A stretch of 64,000 nucleotides of DNA, from positions 27,482 through 91,481 of the forward strand of contig CAZQFH010000011.1 of NCBI GenBank assembly GCA_964592595.1. Reading direction: 5' to 3'. Numbering within the stretch: the first letter of the stretch is position 1; every line of letters starts with the position of its first letter. The position numbers and the translations under genes were made by a program. The notes beneath the pieces are model-generated. The model was not told the DNA's origin. It ran no database searches and saw only the letters and a program-made list of their open reading frames with translations. The DNA is from UBA5536 sp964592595 (GTDB lineage Bacteria; Bacteroidota; Bacteroidia; Bacteroidales; F082). This document shows, piece after piece, positions 45,651-54,383 of the stretch.

Positions 45651-46475
45651 TTATACCGCGATATCAGCTTTTATCCCGGGATAAGGCTCGTAATTATGTA
45701 ATTCGAAGTCTTCAAACCTAAATGCAAAGATGTCTTTTACATCAGGATTGATAACCATTTTAGGTAATTTTTTTGGTTTTCGACTCAATTGTAAGTTAAC
45801 TTGCTGCAAATGATTCACATAAATATGTGCATCGCCAAAGCTCATGATCAGTTCTCCCGGAGCCAAATCAGTAACTTGTGCAATCATCATCGTGAGCAAA
45901 GCGTAAGAGGCAATATTAAAAGGAACACCAAGAAAAATGTCAGCACTGCGCTGATACATCTGACAGGATAATTTTCCGTCGGCTACATAAAACTGAAACC
46001 ATGCATGACAGGGTGGGAGGGCTGCTTTTCCAATGGCTACATTTTCGGCAAAGCTCTTACCGGATTCAGGCAGCACTGAAGGGTTCCAGGCTGCTACAAT
46101 GTGCCTACGGCTGTCGGGATTGTTTTTAATGCTTTGAATCACTTCGCTAATTTGATCAATCCCCTCATTGTTCCAGTTACGCCATTGCGCACCATACACC
46201 GGTCCAAGATCGCCTTTATCATCTGCCCATTCATCCCAGATGGTTACTTTTTTGGAATTGAGATAGTTAATATTCGTATCTCCGTTTAAAAACCAAAGCA
46301 ATTCATGAATAATTGAGCGTAAATGAAGTTTTTTTGTAGTAACGGCCGGAAATCCTTTTTGCAGATCAAAACGCATCTGGTAGCCAAATACACTCAATGT
46401 ACCCGTGCCGGTTCGGTCTTCTTTGCGGTTTCCATTTTCTAATACATGTCGCATCAGGGCTTGATATTGTTTCAT
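45651..46475 (-). CDS. thyA: thymidylate synthase
   Basis: Methylates dUMP to dTMP using methylene-tetrahydrofolate. 274 residues. The catalytic cysteine is C156 in ALPPCHAWFQFYV. Other blocks are DRTGTGTLSVFGYQMRFDL, WDEWADDKGDLGPVYGAQWRNW, QRSADIFLGVPFNIASYALL, and FGDAHIYVNHLQQ. The length is close to that of E. coli ThyA (264), so the long insert of some Gram-positive enzymes is absent. It is followed by folA and preceded by the nucleoside transporter, all on -. Confidence 0.97.
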   Translation of the reverse strand: MKQYQALMRHVLENGNRKEDRTGTGTLSVFGYQMRFDLQKGFPAVTTKKLHLRSIIHELLWFLNGDTNINYLNSKKVTIWDEWADDKGDLGPVYGAQWRNWNNEGIDQISEVIQSIKNNPDSRRHIVAAWNPSVLPESGKSFAENVAIGKAALPPCHAWFQFYVADGKLSCQMYQRSADIFLGVPFNIASYALLTMMIAQVTDLAPGELIMSFGDAHIYVNHLQQVNLQLSRKPKKLPKMVINPDVKDIFAFRFEDFELHNYEPYPGIKADIAV

Positions 46476-46506
46476 AAGGCTGAATATTAGTTGAATAAGA
46501 TTTTCT

Positions 46507-48009
46507 TTATCCCAAAAGCATGCCTACTATTGTAGCCGACATCAAAGATGCAAGTGTTCCTCCCAAAAGTGCTTTAAGGCCATATTTTGACAGCGTTATC
46601 CGCTGATTGGGAGCCAATGATCCGATGCCACCAATCTGAATGCCTATTGAAGCAAAATTGGCAAAACCACATAGCATATAAGTGGCCATAATAATTGATT
46701 TGGGATCGGTAAATACTTGTGCTGCTTTTAATTCGGAGAGACTCACATAGCCAATAAATTCGGTCATTATAATTTTTTCGCCTAATAAACGCCCCAGATA
46801 AGTTATATCCTGCGCATTCACCCCTATCAGCCACATAATTGGAGAAAAAATATAACCCAGCATAAATTGTAAAGAAAGTTCGCTATATCGTCCATCAGTA
46901 ATTTGGGTAATGCTTGCGTTGAGATTGAATAAATCGCCAATCCAAATGGAAATATAATTAAACATTGCAATAAATGCAATGAAAACCAATAACATAGCAG
47001 CAACATTTGCCGCTAGTTTCAATCCTTCTGTTGTACCGTTAGAAATAGCATCAAGCACATTGCTTCCAATCTGATCCTTGCTAATAACCATGGTTTTGTC
47101 AACAGATTCGGTTTGAGGAACAAGAATTTTAGAGATTACAATAGCTCCCGGAGCTGCCATAACGGAGGCCGTTAACAAGTGCTTTGCAAACAATAATCTT
47201 TGAACGGGATCATCGCCACCCAAAAAGCTGATGTAAACGGCTAATACACCTCCGGCCAGTGTTGCCATACCTCCCATCATCACTAAAAGAATCTCAGATT
47301 TGTTCATTTTGGGCAGGTAGGCTTTAATCATCAGTGGCGATTCGGTTTGTCCAAGGAAAATATTTCCTGCCACAGACAAGCTTTCAGCACCAGAAAGCTT
47401 CATCAAACGCGACATAGCCCACGCTAATGCTTTTACTATTCTTTGGATAACTCCGAGGTAAAACAAAAGACTTGTCAATGCTGAAAAGAAAATTATTGTG
47501 GGCAAAATTTGAACGACGAAATTCTGCAGGGCTGATTCTATATTATTGGAAGTGAACGAACTAAACAGAAACGCTGTTCCTGCTTTTGTGAAATCTAAAA
47601 TCAGTACAAATAATTTGCCTACTGCTTCAAAAAAGTACTGTATCCAGGGAACATAAAGCACACCCACTGCCAGAAGTAACTGTACTATCAATCCGGTAAT
47701 AATCACTTTCCAGTCTATTGCCCTGCGGTTGCTGCTAAATATAAAAGCAATTAGGATTAACGATAGCATCCCTAAAAGCCCTCTTAGAATAGTTGTAAAA
47801 TTGAAACCATCACTGCGTTGCATATCGAGTATGTTTGCAGTATTTTGTAAGTTATATTCCGGCAAGGTTTGATTTAATGGCACGGTACTTTCAACAATGG
47901 TTTCTATTGTTGTGTGTGCTGTATCAGACTGACCAAAAATTTGTTCACTCAGGCTAAAAGTCAAAACTACTGTGATTAGCAGTGAATAAAAAGCTAAAGG
48001 TTTAATCAT
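46507..48009 (-). CDS. concentrative nucleoside transporter (CNT/NupC family)
   Basis: 500 residues, larger than E. coli NupC (400). Residues 1-26 look like a signal peptide (LITVVLTFSLSEQIFGQ), followed by a ~55-residue polar linker. Then comes the regular CNT core with about ten helices. The core carries GQTESPLMIKAYLPKMNKSEILLVMMGGMATLAGGVLA, the central nucleoside/cation-binding block, and the C-terminal GFANFASIGIQIGGIGSLAPNQR. CNTs import nucleosides with Na+ or H+. It lies between the bifunctional-nuclease gene and thyA, in line with nucleoside salvage. The leading extracytoplasmic part is unusual. Confidence 0.88.
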   Translation of the reverse strand: MIKPLAFYSLLITVVLTFSLSEQIFGQSDTAHTTIETIVESTVPLNQTLPEYNLQNTANILDMQRSDGFNFTTILRGLLGMLSLILIAFIFSSNRRAIDWKVIITGLIVQLLLAVGVLYVPWIQYFFEAVGKLFVLILDFTKAGTAFLFSSFTSNNIESALQNFVVQILPTIIFFSALTSLLFYLGVIQRIVKALAWAMSRLMKLSGAESLSVAGNIFLGQTESPLMIKAYLPKMNKSEILLVMMGGMATLAGGVLAVYISFLGGDDPVQRLLFAKHLLTASVMAAPGAIVISKILVPQTESVDKTMVISKDQIGSNVLDAISNGTTEGLKLAANVAAMLLVFIAFIAMFNYISIWIGDLFNLNASITQITDGRYSELSLQFMLGYIFSPIMWLIGVNAQDITYLGRLLGEKIIMTEFIGYVSLSELKAAQVFTDPKSIIMATYMLCGFANFASIGIQIGGIGSLAPNQRITLSKYGLKALLGGTLASLMSATIVGMLLG

Positions 48010-48048
48010 AGTAAGCAGCTAAATGGAATTGGTAAAAGATACATCAAA

Positions 48049-48630
48049 CTACGAGCGTTTTCTTCTTCTTATTTCGTCGCGCAGCTTTGAGGCCTCTTCA
48101 TATGCTTCGTTTCGGACTGCAATTTGCAACATTTCTTCCAATTCATCGGTAAGATATTCAGAAAACTCTTCTGCATTGGTTTTTTTCTCTTCGGGAATAT
48201 TTTCCTCAGCATCTTTTTCATCCTCTAAAACTATGCCGGCTTCATCAAGAATAGATTCGTAGGCGAACACCGGACATTTAAATCGAATGGCAAGCGCCAC
48301 AGCGTCTGATGATCTGGCATCTATTTCGATTGTTCCATTATTCGATTCACACACCAAAACGGCGTGAAAAACACCATTTATAAACTTGTTGATGATGACT
48401 TCCTTCATGGAAATCTGAAAAAAGTCAGCGAAATTTTTAAACAAATCGTGGGTCATGGGGCGTGGAGGCGTTATTTTTTCCAAACCAAGTGCAATCGATT
48501 GCGCTTCGAATGTACCTATAATAATAGGTAGTTTTCGTTGTCCGCCTTTCTCACCAAGGATGAGTGCGTATGCCCCGCTTTGTGACTGACTATAAGACAT
48601 TCCGGTTATTTCCAATGCGATTTTTTGCAT
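48049..48630 (-). CDS. bifunctional nuclease-family protein (DUF151 plus UVR)
   Basis: 193 residues from the ATG at 48630 (MQKIALEITGMSYSQSQSGA). The ATG at 48669 is possible, but its 13 extra residues are not family-like. The N-terminal DUF151/BFN domain has LPIIIGTFEAQSIALGLEKITPPRPMTHDLF and IDARSSDAVALAIRFKCPVFA. The C-terminal end is a UVR-like helix pair (MLQIAVRNEAYEEASKLRDEIRRRK). BFN proteins have shown RNase and DNase activity in plants; the bacterial role is unclear. First gene of an operon with a nucleoside transporter, thyA, folA and a lipoprotein. Confidence 0.83.
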   Translation of the reverse strand: MQKIALEITGMSYSQSQSGAYALILGEKGGQRKLPIIIGTFEAQSIALGLEKITPPRPMTHDLFKNFADFFQISMKEVIINKFINGVFHAVLVCESNNGTIEIDARSSDAVALAIRFKCPVFAYESILDEAGIVLEDEKDAEENIPEEKKTNAEEFSEYLTDELEEMLQIAVRNEAYEEASKLRDEIRRRKRS

Positions 48631-48763
48631 GCTTTTTAGTCCTTTTTTAAGTGGTATAAATATAGGCATTTTTCCGCACCGAGTTTTGAAGGGTTTGGAA
48701 GAGTTTTAGCATTTTTTTCAACATAACATCGTTAATTTTTTTCGTTTTTAATCTAACATTTTT

Positions 48764-48794
48764 TTTGATTAATGCTTGTAAGATAGTATTTTTG
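48764..48794 (+). promoter_or_regulatory. predicted hppA promoter
   Basis: TTTG at 48764-48767 and TATTTTTG at 48787-48794, followed by C, are 19 bp apart. This rules out the earlier in-frame start at 48765 for hppA. Confidence 0.7.
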
Positions 48795-48866
48795 CGGCGT
48801 TCGTTAATCAATAAACTTACGCGACCGACAAAAAAATTAAAAAACTCACCTTACCAAAACAAATTT

Positions 48867-51155
48867 ATGGATCATTTAATCTGGTTGATTCCGATTTCAG
48901 CGCTCTTTGGAATAGTTTTTATGGTACTGAAATCCAGATGGATAAACAAACAAGAAGCGGGCACAGAAAAAATGCAACGCATTGCGGGCTACATTGCAAA
49001 AGGCGCCATGGCCTTCTTGAAAGCAGAGTATAGGATACTGTTGATTTTTGTTGTTGCCGTTTCAGTTCTGCTTTTTGCAAAAAGCTATACCGAAGACACC
49101 TCAAATGGCTTTATCGTTATCTCTTTCATCACGGGCGCAGTGCTTTCTGCTTTGGCAGGATACATAGGCATGAGGGTGGCAACTAAAGCAAATGTAAGAA
49201 CTGCACATGCCGCCCGAACCTCACTAAATCAGGCCCTCAAAGTTGCCTTTAATGGGGGTAGCGTGATGGGAATAGGTGTTGTTACGTTGGGTTTGCTGGG
49301 ATTGAGCGTGCTTTTTATTCTTTTCAACAATATCATTGGCGTAAGCTGGTCGCTTGAAGTTGTGCTTAACGTGCTCTCTGCATTTTCTTTGGGGGCTTCT
49401 TCCATCGCACTTTTCGCTCGCGTAGGGGGTGGTATATACACTAAAGCAGCCGATGTTGGAGCTGATTTGGTAGGAAAAGTTGAAGCCGGAATTCCTGAAG
49501 ATCATTACCTGAATCCTGCAACAATTGCAGATAATGTTGGTGATAATGTGGGCGATGTTGCAGGGATGGGAGCTGACCTTTTTGAATCATTTGTGGGTTC
49601 AATTATTGCTGCGATGGTTCTTGGTGCTGCATTTACTACCTCACCAGTGGTCGTTGGCTATTTTGAGCTTGGGCCAGTATTATTACCTCTTGCTATTGCA
49701 TCGCTTGGCATTTTAACCAGTATGATTGGTACTTTTTTTGTGCGTGTGAGTGCAAAAGGAAATCCTCAGGCAATGCTGAACCGCGGTGAGTTTATTGCTA
49801 CAGGTATTATGCTGATAGTTTCTTTTTTCCTGATTAAATGGTTTTTGCCTGAAACCTGGAATTATTACAAGCCTGATGGAAGTGTTACGGAAATGAGTTC
49901 AATTGGTGTGTTTTGGGCTACTATTGTTGGTTTAGCTATTGGCACGGCAATCGGCAAAATAACAGAGCATTACACCGGAACTGGTGGCAAACCTGTTCGC
50001 TCTATCGTTGAGCAAAGCCGCACAGGAGCTGCAACAAACATTATTGCCGGTATGGAAATTGGCATGAAATCTACTGCTTATCCAATTCTGGGTCTTGGAC
50101 TGGCAATTATTTTATCCTATCATTTTGCAGGGCTCTATGGTATTGCAATTGCTGCGGTTTCAATGCTTGCAAATACAGGTATTCAGTTAGCTGTTGATGC
50201 TTATGGACCCATCGCTGACAACGCCGGTGGAATTGCCCAAATGAGTGAATTACCTAAAGAAGTGCGCCAAAGAACAGATAAATTGGATGCAGTTGGTAAT
50301 ACCACAGCTGCTATTGGTAAAGGTTTTGCCATTGCATCAGCTACTTTAACGGCTTTGGCACTTTTCTCAGCATTTATGACACAGGCTAATATTGTTACTA
50401 TCGATATCTCAAAACCTGTTATTATGGCTGGACTGCTGGTTGGTGGAATGCTTCCCTATTTGTTTTCATCCATGGCGATGGGTGCAGTTGGACGCGCTGC
50501 TAAACAGATGATTACAGAGGTTAGGCGGCAGTTTCTTGAAATTCCTGCACTTACCAAAGCCCTTGCCATTATGAAAAAGTATGATGGAAATCTGGAGAAT
50601 ATAACACAAGAAGAATCGGATGATATGCATAATGCAGAACAAGCTGCTGAATATGAAAAATGTGTTGAAATTTCGACAGAAGCATCTCTCAAAGAGATGG
50701 TGCTTCCCGGATTACTGGCTATCTCAGCTCCTGCTGTTGTTGGTTTTATAGGCGGTGCAGAAATGTTGGGCGGATTGCTGGCCGGGGTTACAGCCTCAGG
50801 AGTTTTATTAGCGATTTATCAATCCAATGCAGGCGGAGCATGGGACAATGCAAAGAAAATGGTTGAAGAAGGGGTGATGTATGAAGATGTATTGCATGGC
50901 AAAGGGAGTGATTCGCACAAAGCTGCGGTTGTTGGCGACACCGTTGGTGATCCTTTTAAAGATACCAGCGGACCTTCACTTAATATTTTACTCAAATTGA
51001 TGTCGATTGTGGCATTGGTAATTGCACCTTCTATTGCTGTTGATACTATCAGTGATAGCAACAAACAAGAATTGAAACCTAAGGCGCAGGTGATCGAACA
51101 GCATGACGAAAGTGATCAGTCAATTTTAGCTTCATGGTTCGATTGGGTTGATTAA
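48867..51155 (+). CDS. hppA: membrane-bound ion-translocating pyrophosphatase
   Basis: Hydrolyses pyrophosphate and pumps Na+ and/or H+ across the inner membrane. 762 residues from the ATG at 48867; upstream in-frame codons lie within or before the predicted promoter. About 16 helices. The catalytic loop is D196-VGAD-LVGKVE, with DNVGDNVGDVAGMGADLFES following. The later acidic motif is GDTVGDPFKDTSGPSLN. The segment GNTTAAIGKG has A481 and G484 at the positions that distinguish K+-dependent from K+-independent enzymes, where independent ones have Lys and Thr. It thus looks K+-dependent, a class that commonly pumps Na+. The C-terminal tail after the last helix is acidic. Confidence 0.94.
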   Translation: MDHLIWLIPISALFGIVFMVLKSRWINKQEAGTEKMQRIAGYIAKGAMAFLKAEYRILLIFVVAVSVLLFAKSYTEDTSNGFIVISFITGAVLSALAGYIGMRVATKANVRTAHAARTSLNQALKVAFNGGSVMGIGVVTLGLLGLSVLFILFNNIIGVSWSLEVVLNVLSAFSLGASSIALFARVGGGIYTKAADVGADLVGKVEAGIPEDHYLNPATIADNVGDNVGDVAGMGADLFESFVGSIIAAMVLGAAFTTSPVVVGYFELGPVLLPLAIASLGILTSMIGTFFVRVSAKGNPQAMLNRGEFIATGIMLIVSFFLIKWFLPETWNYYKPDGSVTEMSSIGVFWATIVGLAIGTAIGKITEHYTGTGGKPVRSIVEQSRTGAATNIIAGMEIGMKSTAYPILGLGLAIILSYHFAGLYGIAIAAVSMLANTGIQLAVDAYGPIADNAGGIAQMSELPKEVRQRTDKLDAVGNTTAAIGKGFAIASATLTALALFSAFMTQANIVTIDISKPVIMAGLLVGGMLPYLFSSMAMGAVGRAAKQMITEVRRQFLEIPALTKALAIMKKYDGNLENITQEESDDMHNAEQAAEYEKCVEISTEASLKEMVLPGLLAISAPAVVGFIGGAEMLGGLLAGVTASGVLLAIYQSNAGGAWDNAKKMVEEGVMYEDVLHGKGSDSHKAAVVGDTVGDPFKDTSGPSLNILLKLMSIVALVIAPSIAVDTISDSNKQELKPKAQVIEQHDESDQSILASWFDWVD

Positions 51156-51178
51156 GATTTTTTAGTACGCACAATGTG

Positions 51179-51209
51179 AAAGAGAGAGGCATTTGTTTCT
51201 CTCTTTTTT
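51179..51209 (+). terminator. terminator after hppA
   Basis: AAAGAGAGA (from 51179) pairs with TCTCTCTTT, followed by a T run (to 51209). Confidence 0.8.
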
Positions 51210-51311
51210 ATGTCTAAGTAATTGATTTATTGATATTAATAAATTTTGTAATTAGATGAACCATGTTAGGGTTTATTTGTTAATTAGTTAACAATATTTA
51301 ATCAAAAAGCA

Positions 51312-51341
51312 TTGATTTGAGGTAAACAATTTCTAACTTTG
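51312..51341 (+). promoter_or_regulatory. predicted gcvP promoter
   Basis: TTG at 51312-51314 and TAACTTTG at 51334-51341, followed by CC, are 19 bp apart. The leader to gcvP is ~65 bp and shows no glycine riboswitch motif that I can see. Confidence 0.65.
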
Positions 51342-51410
51342 CCGCTTCAAATCATGCTTTAGGCAAGATGTTACCAAATTGATTTTTTCAATCTTTTAAA
51401 GTGTACATTT

Positions 51411-54296
51411 ATGATCAGTAAAAATTTTGTGCAGCGTCATTTGGGGCCAACAAAAAATGATATCAAACAAATGCTTCAAACCATTGGTGTGGCATCTGTT
51501 GATCAACTCATAGAAGAAGTAATTCCAAAAGACATACTGAATCGGGAAACCCTTAAAACCGGTGACGGGATGAATGAGTTTGAGTATTTGAACCATCTCA
51601 AAGCACTGGCTTCTAAGAACAAGCTTTTTAAATCCTTTATAGGAATGGGATATTATAATACCATTATACCAGCAGTAATAACAAGGAATGTACTTGAAAA
51701 TCCGGGCTGGTACACAGCTTACACGCCCTATCAGGCAGAGATATCTCAAGGAAGACTTGAAGCTTTGTTGAACTTTCAAACAATGATAACCGATCTCACA
51801 GGATTGCCATTAGCCAACGCTTCTTTGTTGGATGAAGCCACTGCAGCTGCAGAGGCAATGTTGATGTTTTTGGCAAGCCGCAGCAGAGCACAACAAAAAG
51901 CTGGCGTAGTAAAGTTTTTTGTTGACAAAGGCGTTTTTCCTCATACAATGGAAGTTATCAAAACACGTGCCTTACCACTTGGTATTGAAGTGGTTGAAGG
52001 CGATTTTAAATCAGATAACCTGAACGAAGAATACTTTGGTGTGTTATTGCAATATCCTGATCAATATGGTAATATTGATGATTTCCGTGAGTTAATCAGT
52101 TCTTACAAAGCAAAAGGAATACAGGTTGTTGTGGCTTCGGATTTGCTAAGTTTGGTACTTTTGAGTCCTCCCGGTGAATGGGGAGCTGATGCGGTTGTTG
52201 GTTCTTCACAACGTTTTGGCATTCCGATGGGATTTGGTGGACCACATGCTGCTTTTTTTGCAACTACGGAAGATTACAAAAGAAATATTCCCGGAAGAAT
52301 CATAGGGCTTTCGAAAGATTCAAATGGAAACCCTGCTTTGCGTATGGCTCTTCAAACGAGGGAGCAACACATTAAGCGCGAGCGTGCTACATCTAATATT
52401 TGCACCGCCCAGGCTTTATTGGCTTCTATGGCGGCTTTTTATGCTATTTATCATGGTCCTGAAAGGTTAAAAGGAATCGCACAACATGTTCATATCCTCG
52501 CCAATGTCCTTAGTCAGGAAATGCAGAAACTGGGTGTAAATCAATTAAACACTTACTTTTTTGATACCCTAAAATTTGAACTTCCTGATGGATATGCTAT
52601 TGCTGAATTGAAAGCAATTGCTGAGGGTAATCAAATTAATTTCAGGTGGATAAATGATAAATCTTTTGGCATAAGCCTTGATGAAACGACGAGCCTTGAA
52701 GATGTGAACAGCATCCTGAATATTCTGGCCACTGTTTTAAAAAAGCACCACGAACAATATGTTTGTGAGCCTGAAGCTTGCAACAAACTCTCGGCTTTAC
52801 CTGTATCCCTGCTTCGCACATCTGATTTTTTAACACACGAGGTGTTCAATCGGTATCATTCGGAAACAGCTATGATGCGTTATCTCAAGAAATTGGAAAA
52901 TAGAGATTTAGCACTTAATCGTACCATGATTCCACTGGGATCGTGTACCATGAAATTGAACGCTGCTGCAGAATTGTTTTCGTTGAGCTGGCCTGAGTTT
53001 GCCAATTTGCATCCATTTGTGCCAAAAGAGCAAGCAGGTGGATACTATGAGTTAATCGAAACCCTTGAAAGGGATTTAGCTGATATTACAGGATTTAGTG
53101 CTGTTTCTTTCCAGCCGAATTCAGGAGCTAGCGGCGAGTATTCAGGTTTGCTTGTAATTCGTGCTTATCTTAAATCTTTGGGTGAAGGTCATCGTAATAT
53201 TTGCCTCATTCCTTCTTCTGCTCATGGAACTAATCCGGCTAGTGCAGTGATGGCAGGCCTAAAAGTGGTTGTTGTGAAATGTGATGAAAAGGGTAATATT
53301 GATGTAAATGATTTGCGCGAAAAGGCTGAATCAAACAAGGACAATCTCGCTGCAGCTATGATTACATATCCCTCTACTCATGGTGTTTTTGAAACGGCAA
53401 TACGCGAAATTATGAGTATCGTTCATGATAATGGCGGACAAGTTTATATGGATGGGGCTAACATGAATGCTCAGGTGGGTTTGACCAGTCCGGGTTTCAT
53501 TGGCGCTGATGTTTGTCATTTGAATTTGCATAAAACTTTCGCTATTCCGCATGGCGGAGGCGGCCCTGGTGTTGGCCCTATTGGTGTGGCCGAACATTTG
53601 GCAGCTTTTTTGCCAGGTCATACAATCGTAAAAACCGGAGGTGATAAGGCAATTACTGCTGTTTCAGCAGCACCATTTGGAAGCGCCTTTATCTTGCCAA
53701 TTTCTTATGGTTATATCAAAATGCTGGGAGCTGAGGGTCTTAAGAGATCTACAGAAATAGCAATTTTGAGTGCTAATTACCTGAAAGTTAAATTAGAGAG
53801 CCATTTCCCGATTTTATATACCGGAACAAATGGACGTGTTGCTCACGAGATGATTCTGGATTTGAATAAGTTCGCTAAAACTGCAGATGTAACTGCGGTT
53901 GATGTGGCCAAACGTTTGATGGATTATGGTTTTCATGCTCCTACAGTGGCTTTTCCGGTTCACGGCACCATGATGGTTGAGCCCACCGAAAGTGAACCAC
54001 TTGCTGAACTCGATCGTTTTGTAGAAGCTATGGCCTCTATTCGTGAAGAAATAAGACAAGTTGAGGAAGGAAAAGCTGAAAAGGGGAATAACCTTATTGC
54101 TCATGCTCCTCATACAGCTCAGATGCTGATCAGCTCCGAGTGGAATTTCCCTTACACACGCGAACAAGCTGCTTTTCCGATGAAATCAGATCTTGTTGAC
54201 AAGTATTTTCCGCCAGTTACGCGGATAGACGATGCATACGGCGACCGCAACCTGGTTTGCACTTGCGCACCGATCGAAGAATATATAGAACAATAG
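51411..54296 (+). CDS. gcvP: glycine dehydrogenase (aminomethyl-transferring), P protein
   Basis: Decarboxylates glycine and moves the aminomethyl group onto lipoyl-GcvH. 961 residues, the undivided form with N- and C-terminal halves. Landmarks are VQRHLGPTKNDIKQML at the start, FIGMGYYNTIIPAVI, PYQAEISQGRLEALLNFQTM, LLDEATAAAEAM, and in the C-half PLGSCTMKLNAAAEL and HGTNPASAVMAG. The PLP lysine is K708 in NLHKTFAIPHGGGGPG. The GGGGPG loop follows directly. gcvT is 11 kb away on the other strand. A promoter precedes it and a terminator follows. Confidence 0.96.
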   Translation: MISKNFVQRHLGPTKNDIKQMLQTIGVASVDQLIEEVIPKDILNRETLKTGDGMNEFEYLNHLKALASKNKLFKSFIGMGYYNTIIPAVITRNVLENPGWYTAYTPYQAEISQGRLEALLNFQTMITDLTGLPLANASLLDEATAAAEAMLMFLASRSRAQQKAGVVKFFVDKGVFPHTMEVIKTRALPLGIEVVEGDFKSDNLNEEYFGVLLQYPDQYGNIDDFRELISSYKAKGIQVVVASDLLSLVLLSPPGEWGADAVVGSSQRFGIPMGFGGPHAAFFATTEDYKRNIPGRIIGLSKDSNGNPALRMALQTREQHIKRERATSNICTAQALLASMAAFYAIYHGPERLKGIAQHVHILANVLSQEMQKLGVNQLNTYFFDTLKFELPDGYAIAELKAIAEGNQINFRWINDKSFGISLDETTSLEDVNSILNILATVLKKHHEQYVCEPEACNKLSALPVSLLRTSDFLTHEVFNRYHSETAMMRYLKKLENRDLALNRTMIPLGSCTMKLNAAAELFSLSWPEFANLHPFVPKEQAGGYYELIETLERDLADITGFSAVSFQPNSGASGEYSGLLVIRAYLKSLGEGHRNICLIPSSAHGTNPASAVMAGLKVVVVKCDEKGNIDVNDLREKAESNKDNLAAAMITYPSTHGVFETAIREIMSIVHDNGGQVYMDGANMNAQVGLTSPGFIGADVCHLNLHKTFAIPHGGGGPGVGPIGVAEHLAAFLPGHTIVKTGGDKAITAVSAAPFGSAFILPISYGYIKMLGAEGLKRSTEIAILSANYLKVKLESHFPILYTGTNGRVAHEMILDLNKFAKTADVTAVDVAKRLMDYGFHAPTVAFPVHGTMMVEPTESEPLAELDRFVEAMASIREEIRQVEEGKAEKGNNLIAHAPHTAQMLISSEWNFPYTREQAAFPMKSDLVDKYFPPVTRIDDAYGDRNLVCTCAPIEEYIEQ

Positions 54297-54321
54297 TCAT
54301 TTATTGGGTTTGACTATTAAA

Positions 54322-54355
54322 AAATGACCAGCCTTTTCGGGTTGGTCATTTATTT
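54322..54355. terminator. terminator between gcvP and the convergent PLP enzyme gene
   Basis: AAATGACCA (54322-54330) pairs with TGGTCATTT (54343-54351), with a CC/GG extension. A and T tracts flank both sides, so it could act in both directions. Confidence 0.8.
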
Positions 54356-54383
54356 TAAAACGGATTGAATTGTCAGTCTTATT

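Noticed and set aside
48765..48866. N-terminal extension of hppA by 34 codons
   Set aside because: The early start lies inside the predicted -33/-7 promoter pair, and the extra residues are polar and not family-like.
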